From a virus: 31,947 bases of DNA. The translations under genes and the position numbers were made by a program. The notes beneath the pieces were generated by a model. The model was given only the letters and a program-made list of their open reading frames with translations. It had not been told where the DNA came from and did not search any database. The stretch is taken from positions 1-31,947 of the IMG/VR virus record IMGVR_UViG_3300030102_001682; one strand, given 5' to 3'. This document shows, piece by piece, positions 24,658-31,179 of the stretch (position 1 is the first letter of the stretch; each line of letters begins with the position of its first letter).

Positions 24658-26715
24658 CTACCTTTCAGATGAGGTAGGTACAGATTTAATCCAAGTCCAT
24701 TTAAGTTGACCATCTACTCTTTTTCGTTTTTTCTCATACCCAAGAGATTTTAGAATAGATGAGACAGTCATGACATCTGATTTTGTTTGTTTATCGGTAG
24801 ATTTCTCTACAGCTTCAGTTAATAAAAGTTCACAGGTTATGGTTTTAGAATAGTTTGAAGGATCTGTAAGCCATGAATGAATAGGGTGTGTCCAGGGCGA
24901 TTCGACAAGATAGGCAAGATTTTCTAAGGCAATTAAGTTTTCCTGTGTATGTGTAAGATAATGAGGTTCTTTATTTCTGTATGATTTGATTGCAGAACTC
25001 CAGATAGAATCTCTCTCCATTTCAAGCCCATTTGTATTAATCATATTGGAGGCAGTTGATTCAACAGGGATAACATGAAACCTTCTATTACCTGTATCAT
25101 CAAGTAAAAAATTATCTTTATTGGTAGAACCAACGATAATACATTTTCTAGGGAACTCTTCTACGGATCTGCCATATGGAACACGCATATGATCTGTAGC
25201 TCTTGATAAAAAAGACTTAACTGTACCTGCGTGTTTTTTAGAAGTGATCTGATCTATCTCTGACCATTCGCAGAGCCAACTGCGGTGAAGGCAAAGTATA
25301 TCATCTTTATTGGAAAGATCACCGAGAGAATCTGAGAAAAAAGCACCTCCGAGTATTTTCCAAAATGTAGATTTACCACAACCCTGATGCCCCATCAGAA
25401 CAGTGGCTGTATCATGTTTAGCACCAGGTTCAAATATCCTTCTCACTGCACCGATCAAAGTGGCTTTCATCATGTGGTCATAAATTGTCGGTTCTTTGTA
25501 TTGAGCATCTGAAGGTCTTAGGTATGTCGTTGCAAGTCTGTCTATGTAAGCAGGTTCAACAGTTTTTTCTACGACTTCAAGATAATCACGAACAGGGTCA
25601 AATTCGTTTTCATGGGAAACTTTAAGAAGGCAATCTATCGCCATTTCTTTTGAGCATTTATAATTTTGCTCTGATAGCGACAGGTAAAACAGTTCAGTAT
25701 TTTTAAGAGGCTTTTCATTCTGCTCTATGTTGTGAGTAAAAGTGTTATATCTAATTTTGTTTGGCATATTACGCAGCAGATGTATAAGTTCCTGTGCATT
25801 TATTGGTTCTAATTTTTTTGGTATTACTTTTGTTGTATCTTCTGACTTGTAATGTATGGAAGGGTTTATCTGCTTTGGTGGAGGAGTCCAACCATCTTCC
25901 TGTGCATACTTAACAAGAGTACCTAAAGATACTCCTGACCTTTTACCAAATGATTGCCATTTTTTAAAACATTCACCAGATTTATAGTTTGATGCTTTTG
26001 CTGAAATGGTATCCCATTCTGTTAAAAGGCGATCATCTCCGACACTGTGCAGGCTCATACCAATTTGAACCCAAGTATCGTAATCATCTAAACGTGATGG
26101 ATTTATTGATTGAAGTAAAGAAAGACACCTTTCATAATCTGAATTAAAAACCTCTGGTTGTTTTACCTCAGTTTCCATCATGCGTTCTAATAAAATTGCT
26201 GGTGCTTCTGCTATGGGTATGTCATCAGGTGATCTATCTTTTACCCATTTGTAACCAGAAGTTTTTGGGTGTTCACCTGCTACAACAGATTGACAACCAT
26301 TCCATCTAAGTTCAAGTTGCTCTACAGAACCCTCTTCATCTTTTACACCTGTTCTAAATTTTTTAGTTTTTATCTTTGACCAAAGTTCTTCTGGTACTTG
26401 ATATATAAGTTGAAACCGCCCGACCCTACCAGAAGTGACTGTCCATGTAAGAGGTAGTGTTGATATTGATAGCCCCCATTCGAGAAGAATGTTTGAGGCA
26501 GATTCACCATCATGGTCTACGAATAAAAGGCCACCTGACAACTCACCTGCAAGAACACCAACAGCTTTTGCTTTCTTTGATATTAATTCTTTTAGTATTT
26601 CTGATCTTTTTAGGGGATTCTTTTGCCAATCTTTTTGATAAGGCTGTTTGTTACCATTGACTGCAACATAACGCCAGCTTGAAGGCAAGCGTAATAATTC
26701 TTCTTTTGTATCCAT
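24658..26715 (-). CDS. PrimPol-VapE primase / helicase
   Basis: This 685-residue protein is a replication initiator. The N-terminal part (residues ~1-180) is a bifunctional primase-polymerase domain: L-L-F-V-D-H-D-G-E with the D-x-D metal motif, then T-S-G-R-V-G-R-F-Q-L-I-Y, and L-E-L-R-W-N-G-C-Q-S-V-V-A-G-E-H-P. In the second motif the usual S-G-x-G-x-H is S-G-R-V-G-R-F-Q, so Gln replaces His. Residues ~195-275 fit PriCT: Y-D-T-W-V-Q-I-G-M-S-L-H and F-K-K-W-Q-S-F. Residues ~400-590 are a VapE-type ATPase: M-G-H-Q-G-C-G-K-S-T (Walker A), W-L-C-E-W-S-E-I-D, G-S-T-N-K-D-N-F-L, G-N-R-R-F. It lies 2 bp after the ribbon-helix-helix gene, so both are likely on one transcript. Confidence 0.85.
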   Translation of the reverse strand: MDTKEELLRLPSSWRYVAVNGNKQPYQKDWQKNPLKRSEILKELISKKAKAVGVLAGELSGGLLFVDHDGESASNILLEWGLSISTLPLTWTVTSGRVGRFQLIYQVPEELWSKIKTKKFRTGVKDEEGSVEQLELRWNGCQSVVAGEHPKTSGYKWVKDRSPDDIPIAEAPAILLERMMETEVKQPEVFNSDYERCLSLLQSINPSRLDDYDTWVQIGMSLHSVGDDRLLTEWDTISAKASNYKSGECFKKWQSFGKRSGVSLGTLVKYAQEDGWTPPPKQINPSIHYKSEDTTKVIPKKLEPINAQELIHLLRNMPNKIRYNTFTHNIEQNEKPLKNTELFYLSLSEQNYKCSKEMAIDCLLKVSHENEFDPVRDYLEVVEKTVEPAYIDRLATTYLRPSDAQYKEPTIYDHMMKATLIGAVRRIFEPGAKHDTATVLMGHQGCGKSTFWKILGGAFFSDSLGDLSNKDDILCLHRSWLCEWSEIDQITSKKHAGTVKSFLSRATDHMRVPYGRSVEEFPRKCIIVGSTNKDNFLLDDTGNRRFHVIPVESTASNMINTNGLEMERDSIWSSAIKSYRNKEPHYLTHTQENLIALENLAYLVESPWTHPIHSWLTDPSNYSKTITCELLLTEAVEKSTDKQTKSDVMTVSSILKSLGYEKKRKRVDGQLKWTWIKSVPTSSER

Positions 26716-26717
26716 TG

Positions 26718-26861
26718 TTATGCAGCCTGATCCATCTTTTCGTTTACGATTAGTCTTATGAGACAGGATCTTGACTCAGAACCTTTATTATCATCTAGCC
26801 ATTTTATCTGACCTTGCGAAAGCTGAATATTAATGGTCTTTAAAATTTGATCTTTTTCCAT
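26718..26861 (-). CDS. Small ribbon-helix-helix (CopG-like) transcriptional regulator
   Basis: ATG is at 26861-26859 and TAA at 26720-26718, giving 47 residues. The core T-I-N-I-Q-L-S-Q-G-Q-I-K-W-L-D then S-R-S-C-L-I-R-L-I-V-N-E-K fits the CopG/Arc pattern: a beta-strand with alternating residues, a first helix with W-L-D, and an S-R-S-x-x-I-R-x-L-I second helix. Such proteins bind DNA as dimers through the strand. The frame ends 2 bp before the primase start, and the gene begins next to the divergent control region. It probably regulates its own and the rightward promoter. No ribosome site is obvious upstream. The family match is good; the target is inferred. Confidence 0.75.
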   Translation of the reverse strand: MEKDQILKTINIQLSQGQIKWLDDNKGSESRSCLIRLIVNEKMDQAA

Positions 26862-26869
26862 ATGTAGGG

Positions 26870-26897
26870 TTGTTTATGTATGACTATAGGGTAAGAT
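26870..26897 (+). promoter_or_regulatory. Candidate rightward promoter
   Basis: TTGTTT (26870-26875) and TAAGAT (26892-26897) have a 16-base spacer. The second hexamer matches TATAAT at four of six positions. Its -10 region overlaps the -10 of the leftward candidate. It would give a short leader before the helicase start at 26920. Confidence 0.4.
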
Positions 26898-26920
26898 AAC
26901 GCTAAATCTAGTATGGTCAA
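26893..26920 (-). promoter_or_regulatory. Candidate leftward promoter for the regulator-primase genes
   Basis: On the minus strand TTGACC (26920-26915) and TATCTT (26898-26893) are separated by 16 bases. TTGACC matches five of six in TTGACA; TATCTT four of six. The -35 hexamer reaches the first base of the helicase start codon. This promoter and the rightward candidate share the same -10 bases, so only one could be occupied at a time. The predicted leader before ATG 26861 is about 25 bases. Confidence 0.4.
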
Positions 26921-28233
26921 TGGTTAAATTAAGAGATTATCAAATACAGGCAAGTCGCAAGCTGACCAGGCTATGTCAGGTAAACAAATGCGGATATTTA
27001 AGTGGCGAATGTAGAACAGGAAAAACAATGGTGGCACTGTCTGTTGTGAAGAATATGGCACTAGAAAAAGTCTTGATAATTACTAAGAAAAAAGCAATAC
27101 CAAGTATTGAAAGTGATGTAAATAAAATGAATCTTAATAAGGTAGTATCCACGACTAACTTTGAGCAGTTAAAAAACTTTAAGGGTACAAGTTGGAATAT
27201 GATTATTTTAGACGAAGCCCATAGTGTTGGTGCATTTCCAAAACCATCGCAGAGGTATCAAAATATTTTAAATATCAGATACAACAGTATTATTTTGATG
27301 AGTGGTACACCAAGCCCTGAAAGCTTTAGTCAGTTATATCATCAATGGTCATTGACACCATTTTTATGGAGTCATTATCAAAATTTTTACAGGTGGGCTA
27401 GTGACTATGTTGAGATAAAAGAAAAAAGAGTCGGAACAGGTATTGTTATTAAAGATTATTCAGATGCAAAGCAGACAAAAATTTTAGAAGATATAAAACC
27501 TTTTACAGTACAGATGACTCAGAAGGAGGCTGGCTTTACTCAGGAAGTTGAGGAAGAAGTGCATATGGTAAAGATGTCTAGAAGAACTTATAGGTTGGCT
27601 TTACGGATTATTAAAAATGGTGTTATTGGAAAACCAGGAAGAAGATCAGTCGTGGCTGATACAGGAGCTAAAGTGATGAGCAAATTAAGGCAGTTATATA
27701 ATGGTCATGTAATAACAGAAAACCATGGAGCGATAATATTTGATAAAAGTAAAGCTGAATATATTAAAGATAATTTTACTGGAAGGATTGCAATTTTATA
27801 TTGTTTTATCGCTGAAGGTAAAATTCTTCGAGATATGTTTGGACATAGAGCAACAGATGATCCTGATATTTTTAATGCTGTAAGCGATTCTGTTTTTATC
27901 GGTCAGGTCAAGAGTTGTAGAGAAGGAGTTAATTTAAGCAGTGCGGATCATTTAATTTTTTATGGTATTGATTATTCTGCACTCAGTTATTTGCAGGGAA
28001 GAGAGAGAGCAAGTTTTCTTGGCAGAGATAGAAAGAATAAAATACATTATATTTTTGCAGAGAAGGGAATCGAGCCAAAGGTATATGATGTTGTTAAATT
28101 AAAGGAAAGCTACACGATCAACCATTACTACCATGACCGAAGCTCAATATCAGAAGAAGCTGATAGACAAGCACGAGAAAGAAGGGTGGACAGTAATCAA
28201 GTTAATTATGTGCAACAAAGCTGGCTTACCTGA
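26920..28233 (+). CDS. SF2 DNA helicase (DEAH/SNF2-like)
   Basis: This 437-residue protein is a superfamily 2 ATPase. Walker A is G-E-C-R-T-G-K-T at residues 29-36, preceded by the Q-motif-like L-R-D-Y-Q-I-Q. DEAH follows at about residues 97-100 in M-I-I-L-D-E-A-H, and motif III is M-S-G-T-P-S-P. The C-terminal lobe has S-C-R-E-G-V-N-L-S-S-A-D-H and the arginine-finger part S-Y-L-Q-G-R-E-R-A-S-F-L-G-R. It heads the rightward block and overlaps a VRR-NUC gene by 101 bp in a different frame. The pair suggests an unwinding/cutting function in replication or recombination. No clear ribosome site is visible before the ATG, and an ATG two codons ahead reads into a stop. The identity is secure. Confidence 0.87.
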   Translation: MVKLRDYQIQASRKLTRLCQVNKCGYLSGECRTGKTMVALSVVKNMALEKVLIITKKKAIPSIESDVNKMNLNKVVSTTNFEQLKNFKGTSWNMIILDEAHSVGAFPKPSQRYQNILNIRYNSIILMSGTPSPESFSQLYHQWSLTPFLWSHYQNFYRWASDYVEIKEKRVGTGIVIKDYSDAKQTKILEDIKPFTVQMTQKEAGFTQEVEEEVHMVKMSRRTYRLALRIIKNGVIGKPGRRSVVADTGAKVMSKLRQLYNGHVITENHGAIIFDKSKAEYIKDNFTGRIAILYCFIAEGKILRDMFGHRATDDPDIFNAVSDSVFIGQVKSCREGVNLSSADHLIFYGIDYSALSYLQGRERASFLGRDRKNKIHYIFAEKGIEPKVYDVVKLKESYTINHYYHDRSSISEEADRQARERRVDSNQVNYVQQSWLT

Positions 28234-28372
28234 TTTGGTATGTATGAAACCAGATGAGGTTAAGTTCATTGAGGTCAAAGGGCCGAAGGGAAGATTAAGT
28301 GAGATACAAAAATATAGAATTGAGGAACTGAAAGAAAAGGGATTCGATGTAAAAGTAATGAAACCTTGTTGA
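28133..28372 (+). CDS. VRR-NUC domain nuclease
   Basis: This 79-residue protein is nearly a minimal VRR-NUC: M-T-E-A-Q-Y-Q-K-K-L-I-D, C-N-K-A-G-L-P-D-L-V-C-M-K-P, F-I-E-V-K-G-P-K-G-R-L-S, I-Q-K-Y-R-I-E-E-L-K-E-K-G. The G-x-P-D and E-V-K motifs are the catalytic part of this PD-(D/E)XK subfamily. Such proteins process branched or flap DNA. The start is inside the helicase gene (frame shifted), so it is expressed as a separate protein. The last codon and stop overlap the first TTGACA of the downstream promoter. Confidence 0.88.
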   Translation: MTEAQYQKKLIDKHEKEGWTVIKLIMCNKAGLPDLVCMKPDEVKFIEVKGPKGRLSEIQKYRIEELKEKGFDVKVMKPC

Positions 28373-28397
28373 CAGTTGTTGACACCTGATGTAATAT
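28369..28397 (+). promoter_or_regulatory. Strong sigma70-like promoter with a second TTGAC 10 bp on
   Basis: TTGACA (28369-28374) and TAATAT (28392-28397) are separated by exactly 17 bases. A second TTGACA lies at 28379-28384. The first hexamer overlaps the TGA stop of the nuclease gene. The leader to ATG 28423 contains a C-run (AACCCCC) and no clear ribosome site. It likely drives the small genes that follow. Confidence 0.6.
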
Positions 28398-28422
28398 AAA
28401 GGTAAATCAACCCCCGATTCAA

Positions 28423-28749
28423 ATGGAAACTAAAACCTACGAGCTTACAGAAAAAGAAGCAAAAGTTGCTGAGTGTGGCGAAATCTGTTTTAGCAGCTTT
28501 CACGATCCAGAACTTGGCTACCAACATTTCGATGGCGACCCAGCTTTTATGTGCTTCACCTTAGAAGAAGCTTTAGAAACTGGTTATACAAAGCATCAGA
28601 TTGCTGGATTGATAAGTAGTCTTGAAGCTAAAGGAGTAATAGACATAGAGCATAGATGCCCTATAGTTGAAGGCCCAGACTTATATTGGTTAAACGAAAA
28701 CTTTATCAACTATTTAGCAAAAAAAAATACACAAGAGGAGGCTAAGTAA
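28423..28749 (+). CDS. Acidic protein with a possible winged-helix part
   Basis: This 108-residue protein includes H-Q-I-A-G-L-I-S-S-L-E-A-K-G-V-I-D-I-E, a pattern like the recognition helix and wing of MarR/winged-helix proteins (Q-I-x-G-L-I-x-S-L-x-x-K-G). The N-terminal half is acidic (E-K-E-A-K-V-A-E-C-G-E) with C-F-S-S-F-H-D. The C-terminal region is W-L-N-E-N-F-I-N-Y-L. It may be a small DNA-binding or anti-host protein; I do not recognise a family. It ends E-E-A-K with the direct-repeat ribosome-site segment at its stop. It is the first gene after the strong promoter. Confidence 0.6.
   Translation: METKTYELTEKEAKVAECGEICFSSFHDPELGYQHFDGDPAFMCFTLEEALETGYTKHQIAGLISSLEAKGVIDIEHRCPIVEGPDLYWLNENFINYLAKKNTQEEAK
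28736..28749 (+). repeat. First copy of a 14-bp initiation segment (AGGAGGCTAAGTAA)
   Basis: The sequence supplies a ribosome site and stop (TAA) for the 108-residue gene and leads to the ATG at 28750. An identical copy occurs at 28961-28974. In this copy the segment is part of the upstream coding sequence. Confidence 0.85.
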
Positions 28750-28962
28750 ATGAAAACTATTCAAGAAATTATCACCAGATACAACAAACTTGAAAACACA
28801 AAAGCAAACTTAGGCAGACCAAGAACTGAAGCTGAGTGGCTAGAGACACAAAGGCTTGAAGAAGAGTTTACAAACCACCCTGACGCAGATGACACCTGTA
28901 CTTACAAAGGTAATTTTGTAATGAAATCAGATGTATCTGTTGAAGATTATTTAAACCATTAG
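28750..28962 (+). CDS. 70-residue acidic protein of unknown function
   Basis: The start is ATG right after TAA of the previous gene and follows AGGAGG by eight bases. The product begins M-K-T-I-Q-E-I-I-T-R-Y-N-K-L-E-N-T, helical, with E-A-E-W-L-E-T-Q-R-L-E-E-E-F, then an acidic loop (N-H-P-D-A-D-D-T-C-T) and V-S-V-E-D-Y-L-N-H. No catalytic motif or transmembrane part. It is a small early protein of unknown role, perhaps an anti-host effector because of its location. Confidence 0.6.
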   Translation: MKTIQEIITRYNKLENTKANLGRPRTEAEWLETQRLEEEFTNHPDADDTCTYKGNFVMKSDVSVEDYLNH

Positions 28963-28974
28963 GAGGCTAAGTAA
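28961..28974 (+). repeat. Second copy of the 14-bp initiation segment
   Basis: AGGAGGCTAAGTAA begins on the last two bases of the previous stop codon (TAG, 28960-28962). The segment is followed by CAA and ATG (28978), so it serves the next short gene. The two copies are 225 bp apart. Confidence 0.85.
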
Positions 28975-28977
28975 CAA

Positions 28978-29154
28978 ATGCACGAATTTTTCACGCTACA
29001 AGAATTAAAAGAATTACAAAGTACTTTTAAATATGGTACTTATCCATCATGCGGTGATCCTGACCAACCAATAGTAAGAAAATCTATTTTAAGAAAGATA
29101 GACAAAGCTATTGAAATAAAATTTATGAGACAAAAAAAATGCCTACAAAACTAA
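28978..29154 (+). CDS. 58-residue protein of unknown function
   Basis: ATG at 28978 follows the repeated ribosome-site segment; stop TAA at 29152-29154. The product is M-H-E-F-F-T-L-Q-E-L-K-E-L-Q-S-T, then Y-P-S-C-G-D-P-D-Q-P-I-V-R-K-S-I-L-R-K-I-D-K-A-I-E. It is helical and overlaps the next gene by 16 bp. The ribosome site makes it likely to be translated. No family is recognised. Confidence 0.6.
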   Translation: MHEFFTLQELKELQSTFKYGTYPSCGDPDQPIVRKSILRKIDKAIEIKFMRQKKCLQN

Positions 29155-29570
29155 CAGGACTTGAAATTGAGATCATTACAGACAGACCAGAAGAATGTAT
29201 TGTCGAATGTTCTTGTCAATTTTACACAGATGAAATGATTGCCAAATATGGCAACTACAACAAAACTGATGAAATCATTTCTGAAGTTTGGGAAGATGTA
29301 GAACGTAAAGTATATCCTGAACAAAAAGTTTGGGATAGCTGCCATAAATTGTATTGGCATTTAGAGGATCACAAGACATTACCAGATGAATTAGATGAGA
29401 TTGACAAAATGGTTTTAGATGATTGTATTTCTGGTAGCACTATGGATAGATGCGATGAAGTAAGTCCTCAATATGGTGGTAAGGTTACTGCAACAGCAAT
29501 ACGTCTTATTGAGAAGTTAGAAAAGCTAGGTGTTAAATTTAGCTACGCAGAGAGATGGTATAACAGTTGA
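29139..29570 (+). CDS. 143-residue acidic protein of unknown function
   Basis: The product begins M-P-T-K-L-T-G-L-E-I-E-I-I-T-D-R-P-E-E-C-I-V-E-C-S-C-Q-F-Y and is rich in Glu/Asp/Cys/Trp (W-D-S-C-H-K-L-Y-W-H, D-E-I-D-K-M-V-L-D-D-C). The several Cys/His suggest metal binding is possible but no spacing fits a standard finger. The stop TGA (29568-29570) lies inside both the 17-bp palindrome and the -35 of the next promoter. It starts 16 bp inside the previous gene. Function unknown. Confidence 0.65.
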   Translation: MPTKLTGLEIEIITDRPEECIVECSCQFYTDEMIAKYGNYNKTDEIISEVWEDVERKVYPEQKVWDSCHKLYWHLEDHKTLPDELDEIDKMVLDDCISGSTMDRCDEVSPQYGGKVTATAIRLIEKLEKLGVKFSYAERWYNS

Positions 29571-29578
29571 CAACTGTT
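29562..29578. promoter_or_regulatory. 17-bp palindrome at the end of the 143-residue gene (operator-like)
   Basis: AACAGTTG-A-CAACTGTT has perfect 8-bp arms around one central base. It overlaps the TGA stop and the -35 of the following promoter. A dimeric repressor or activator site is the natural reading. It lacks a T-run, so it is not a terminator. Confidence 0.6.
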
Positions 29579-29594
29579 GACCATTAGTTATTAT
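29567..29594 (+). promoter_or_regulatory. Second sigma70-like promoter with paired TTGAC
   Basis: TTGACA (29567-29572), TATTAT (29589-29594, five of six to consensus), spacer 16. A second TTGACC lies at 29577-29582, 10 bp on, as in the 28369 promoter. The leader contains C-runs before ATG 29620 with no ribosome site. It overlaps the 17-bp palindrome. Confidence 0.55.
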
Positions 29595-29619
29595 TAATTT
29601 ACCCCTGAAACCCAACCCC

Positions 29620-29757
29620 ATGAAACATCTATTTCTCTATCTCTGCATTTTCGGCATAGGATATATCTCGCTTACTGATTCTTTGACACGTTCTACCCAA
29701 ATAGACTGCCACACTTTTAATGTACAAGCTGCGTGTGAGGAGCTTGCCAGAAAATGA
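29620..29757 (+). CDS. 45-residue membrane or secreted mini-protein
   Basis: ATG at 29620 follows the promoter leader; stop TGA at 29755-29757. The first ~18 residues (M-K-H-L-F-L-Y-L-C-I-F-G-I-G-Y-I-S-L) are hydrophobic with a Lys at position 2, like a signal or single membrane span. The rest contains a D-C-H-T-F pattern and A-C-E-E-L-A-R-K. The two later Cys could pair. No lipobox is apparent. It may act on the host membrane in early infection. No known family. Confidence 0.62.
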   Translation: MKHLFLYLCIFGIGYISLTDSLTRSTQIDCHTFNVQAACEELARK

Positions 29758-30041
29758 TGAGTGAATATGATCTTGGTCTACGCTTCCGTAAAAAACCGAG
29801 GAAGAAGCGACCAACCCCTGAACGCTCCGACCTCGGCAACCCAATCTTAACTATGACTGAGAAAGAAATCTTTAATACATTTGCATCTGTAATTGATTCT
29901 CCTGACGCATCACCATTTCTTAAGAGACTTGCACAAGCAGGTCTTGTTGCAATGCCACAGGATAAGGCACTGATTTTAAAAACATGGCCTCGGATAATGA
30001 TGCAGTATGGCCCACACACAAGGAGATATTCAGACTCATGA
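29754..30041 (+). CDS. 95-residue basic protein of unknown function
   Basis: ATG 29754 overlaps the previous stop in ATGA; a second ATG follows at 29757. It begins M-M-S-E-Y-D-L-G-L-R-F-R-K-K-P-R-K-K-R-P-T-P-E-R with a strongly basic segment, then E-K-E-I-F-N-T-F-A-S-V-I-D-S-P-D-A-S-P-F-L-K-R-L-A-Q-A-G, and D-K-A-L-I-L-K-T-W. It may bind nucleic acid through the basic stretch. No family is recognised. Confidence 0.6.
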   Translation: MMSEYDLGLRFRKKPRKKRPTPERSDLGNPILTMTEKEIFNTFASVIDSPDASPFLKRLAQAGLVAMPQDKALILKTWPRIMMQYGPHTRRYSDS

Positions 30042-30379
30042 AACTTAATTTAGATTTACCAAAACATAAATGGCAGTGTATTTCTCGACATTTGAAAGAT
30101 TATAGGAAAGAAGATGAAACAGTAAACACTTTTTGTTGTGCTGTTGAATCTATCGAATTTGGTTCCGACTTTCCATCAAAGATGTATCAATTTTTGTCGT
30201 CACATTCTGAACTTAGTCCTTTAATTTTTCCAACTGTGCAGACCATACAAAAGCATGATGGAGGCCCAGGTATTGTTAAAAATATGTATCAAATTTATGA
30301 ACACATCAGTCACGCAAGAACCGATTACTACAAATTTATTCAAGACAACTTCAAAATAGTTCAACAGGATAAATCATGA
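30038..30379 (+). CDS. 113-residue protein of unknown function
   Basis: I choose ATG 30038 because it makes an ATGA overlap with the previous stop and AAGGAG lies 12 bases upstream; an earlier in-frame ATG at 29984 would add 18 residues but lacks a ribosome site. The product is M-K-L-N-L-D-L-P-K-H-K-W-Q-C-I-S-R-H-L-K-D-Y, then F-C-C-A-V-E-S-I-E-F-G-S, G-G-P-G-I-V-K-N-M-Y-Q-I-Y-E-H-I. It is helical, with no catalytic motif that I recognise. It overlaps the exonuclease gene by four bases (ATGA). Confidence 0.6.
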   Translation: MKLNLDLPKHKWQCISRHLKDYRKEDETVNTFCCAVESIEFGSDFPSKMYQFLSSHSELSPLIFPTVQTIQKHDGGPGIVKNMYQIYEHISHARTDYYKFIQDNFKIVQQDKS

Positions 30380-31179
30380 CGACAGGATCAGTACAAATAT
30401 CAAACGAAGATTACCATGCAAGTGATGCGATCTCAGCATCAATGCAAAAAACAATGGTAAAGCATGGCCCAAAAGCATACTGGAATTGTTATCTAAATCC
30501 AGACAGGCCAGAACAAAAACCAACGGCTGCTATGTTGCTGGGAACATTAACTCACTGTGCAGTATTAGAACCTGATGAACTGACAAAAAGGTTTGTTGCA
30601 GTATCATCAAGAACTACAAAAAAAGGTAAGGAAGAGGCAAAAGAAGCTGAAGAAAAAGGTATCATTCCTGTTACTGAAGCAGACATGACCACTGCACTAA
30701 AAATGAGAGATGCAGTTTTTGCAGAACCTCATGCCAAGAAGTTATTAAATTTTGGTGTTGCTGAAAAGTCTTACTGGTGGGAAGATACTGTATCTGGTTT
30801 GACTTGTAGATGTAGACCTGATTGGTTAAACAAAGATACTATTATTGATCTTAAAACCAGTAGATCAGGAGCAAACCCGATAGATTTTGGTAAGGCAGTT
30901 GCTAATCTAAAGTACCATCTCCAAGCAAAACATTATTTGAATGGTATTCCACAGGCCAAGCATTTTATTTTTTTGGTAGTACAATCTGAATACCCTTATG
31001 ACGTAGGTTTATGGAAACTTGATGATGATGCTTTGAAAGAAGGTCAGGTGTTATCAAGATCAGCACTAAATCAAATTGCACAATGTCGCTTGCTTGACGA
31101 TTGGCCTAGCTGGTGTCAGGCAGGTGTTAAATCACTATCCTTGCCCCGATGGGCGTATTCAACCCCAATAGAACAATGA
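30376..31179 (+). CDS. RecE-like PD-(D/E)XK exonuclease
   Basis: This 267-residue protein is a phage recombination exonuclease. It has A-M-L-L-G-T-L-T-H-C-A-V-L-E-P (the helix with a conserved His), then C-R-C-R-P-D-W-L, D-T-I-I-D-L-K-T-S-R (D-x-K catalytic), and Y-H-L-Q-A-K-H-Y-L (the Q-x-x-x-Y motif). These are the RecE/lambda-exonuclease-like motifs of the DUF3799 type. It likely degrades the 5' strand to give 3' overhangs. Directly downstream is a Rad52-family annealing protein (ATGA overlap). The identity is well supported. Confidence 0.85.
   Translation: MTTGSVQISNEDYHASDAISASMQKTMVKHGPKAYWNCYLNPDRPEQKPTAAMLLGTLTHCAVLEPDELTKRFVAVSSRTTKKGKEEAKEAEEKGIIPVTEADMTTALKMRDAVFAEPHAKKLLNFGVAEKSYWWEDTVSGLTCRCRPDWLNKDTIIDLKTSRSGANPIDFGKAVANLKYHLQAKHYLNGIPQAKHFIFLVVQSEYPYDVGLWKLDDDALKEGQVLSRSALNQIAQCRLLDDWPSWCQAGVKSLSLPRWAYSTPIEQ

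Noticed and set aside
28150-28527. Minus-strand frame of 125 codons over the nuclease gene
   Set aside because: The plus-strand VRR-NUC and the promoter explain this DNA; the minus frame has a Phe/Ser/Leu-rich shadow composition.
29562-29578. Palindrome as a rho-independent terminator
   Set aside because: No T-run after it, and it lies within a promoter; operator-like reading fits better.
29629-30019. Minus-strand frames opposite the 45- and 95-residue genes
   Set aside because: They oppose a consistent plus-strand operon with ATGA overlaps; no motifs seen.
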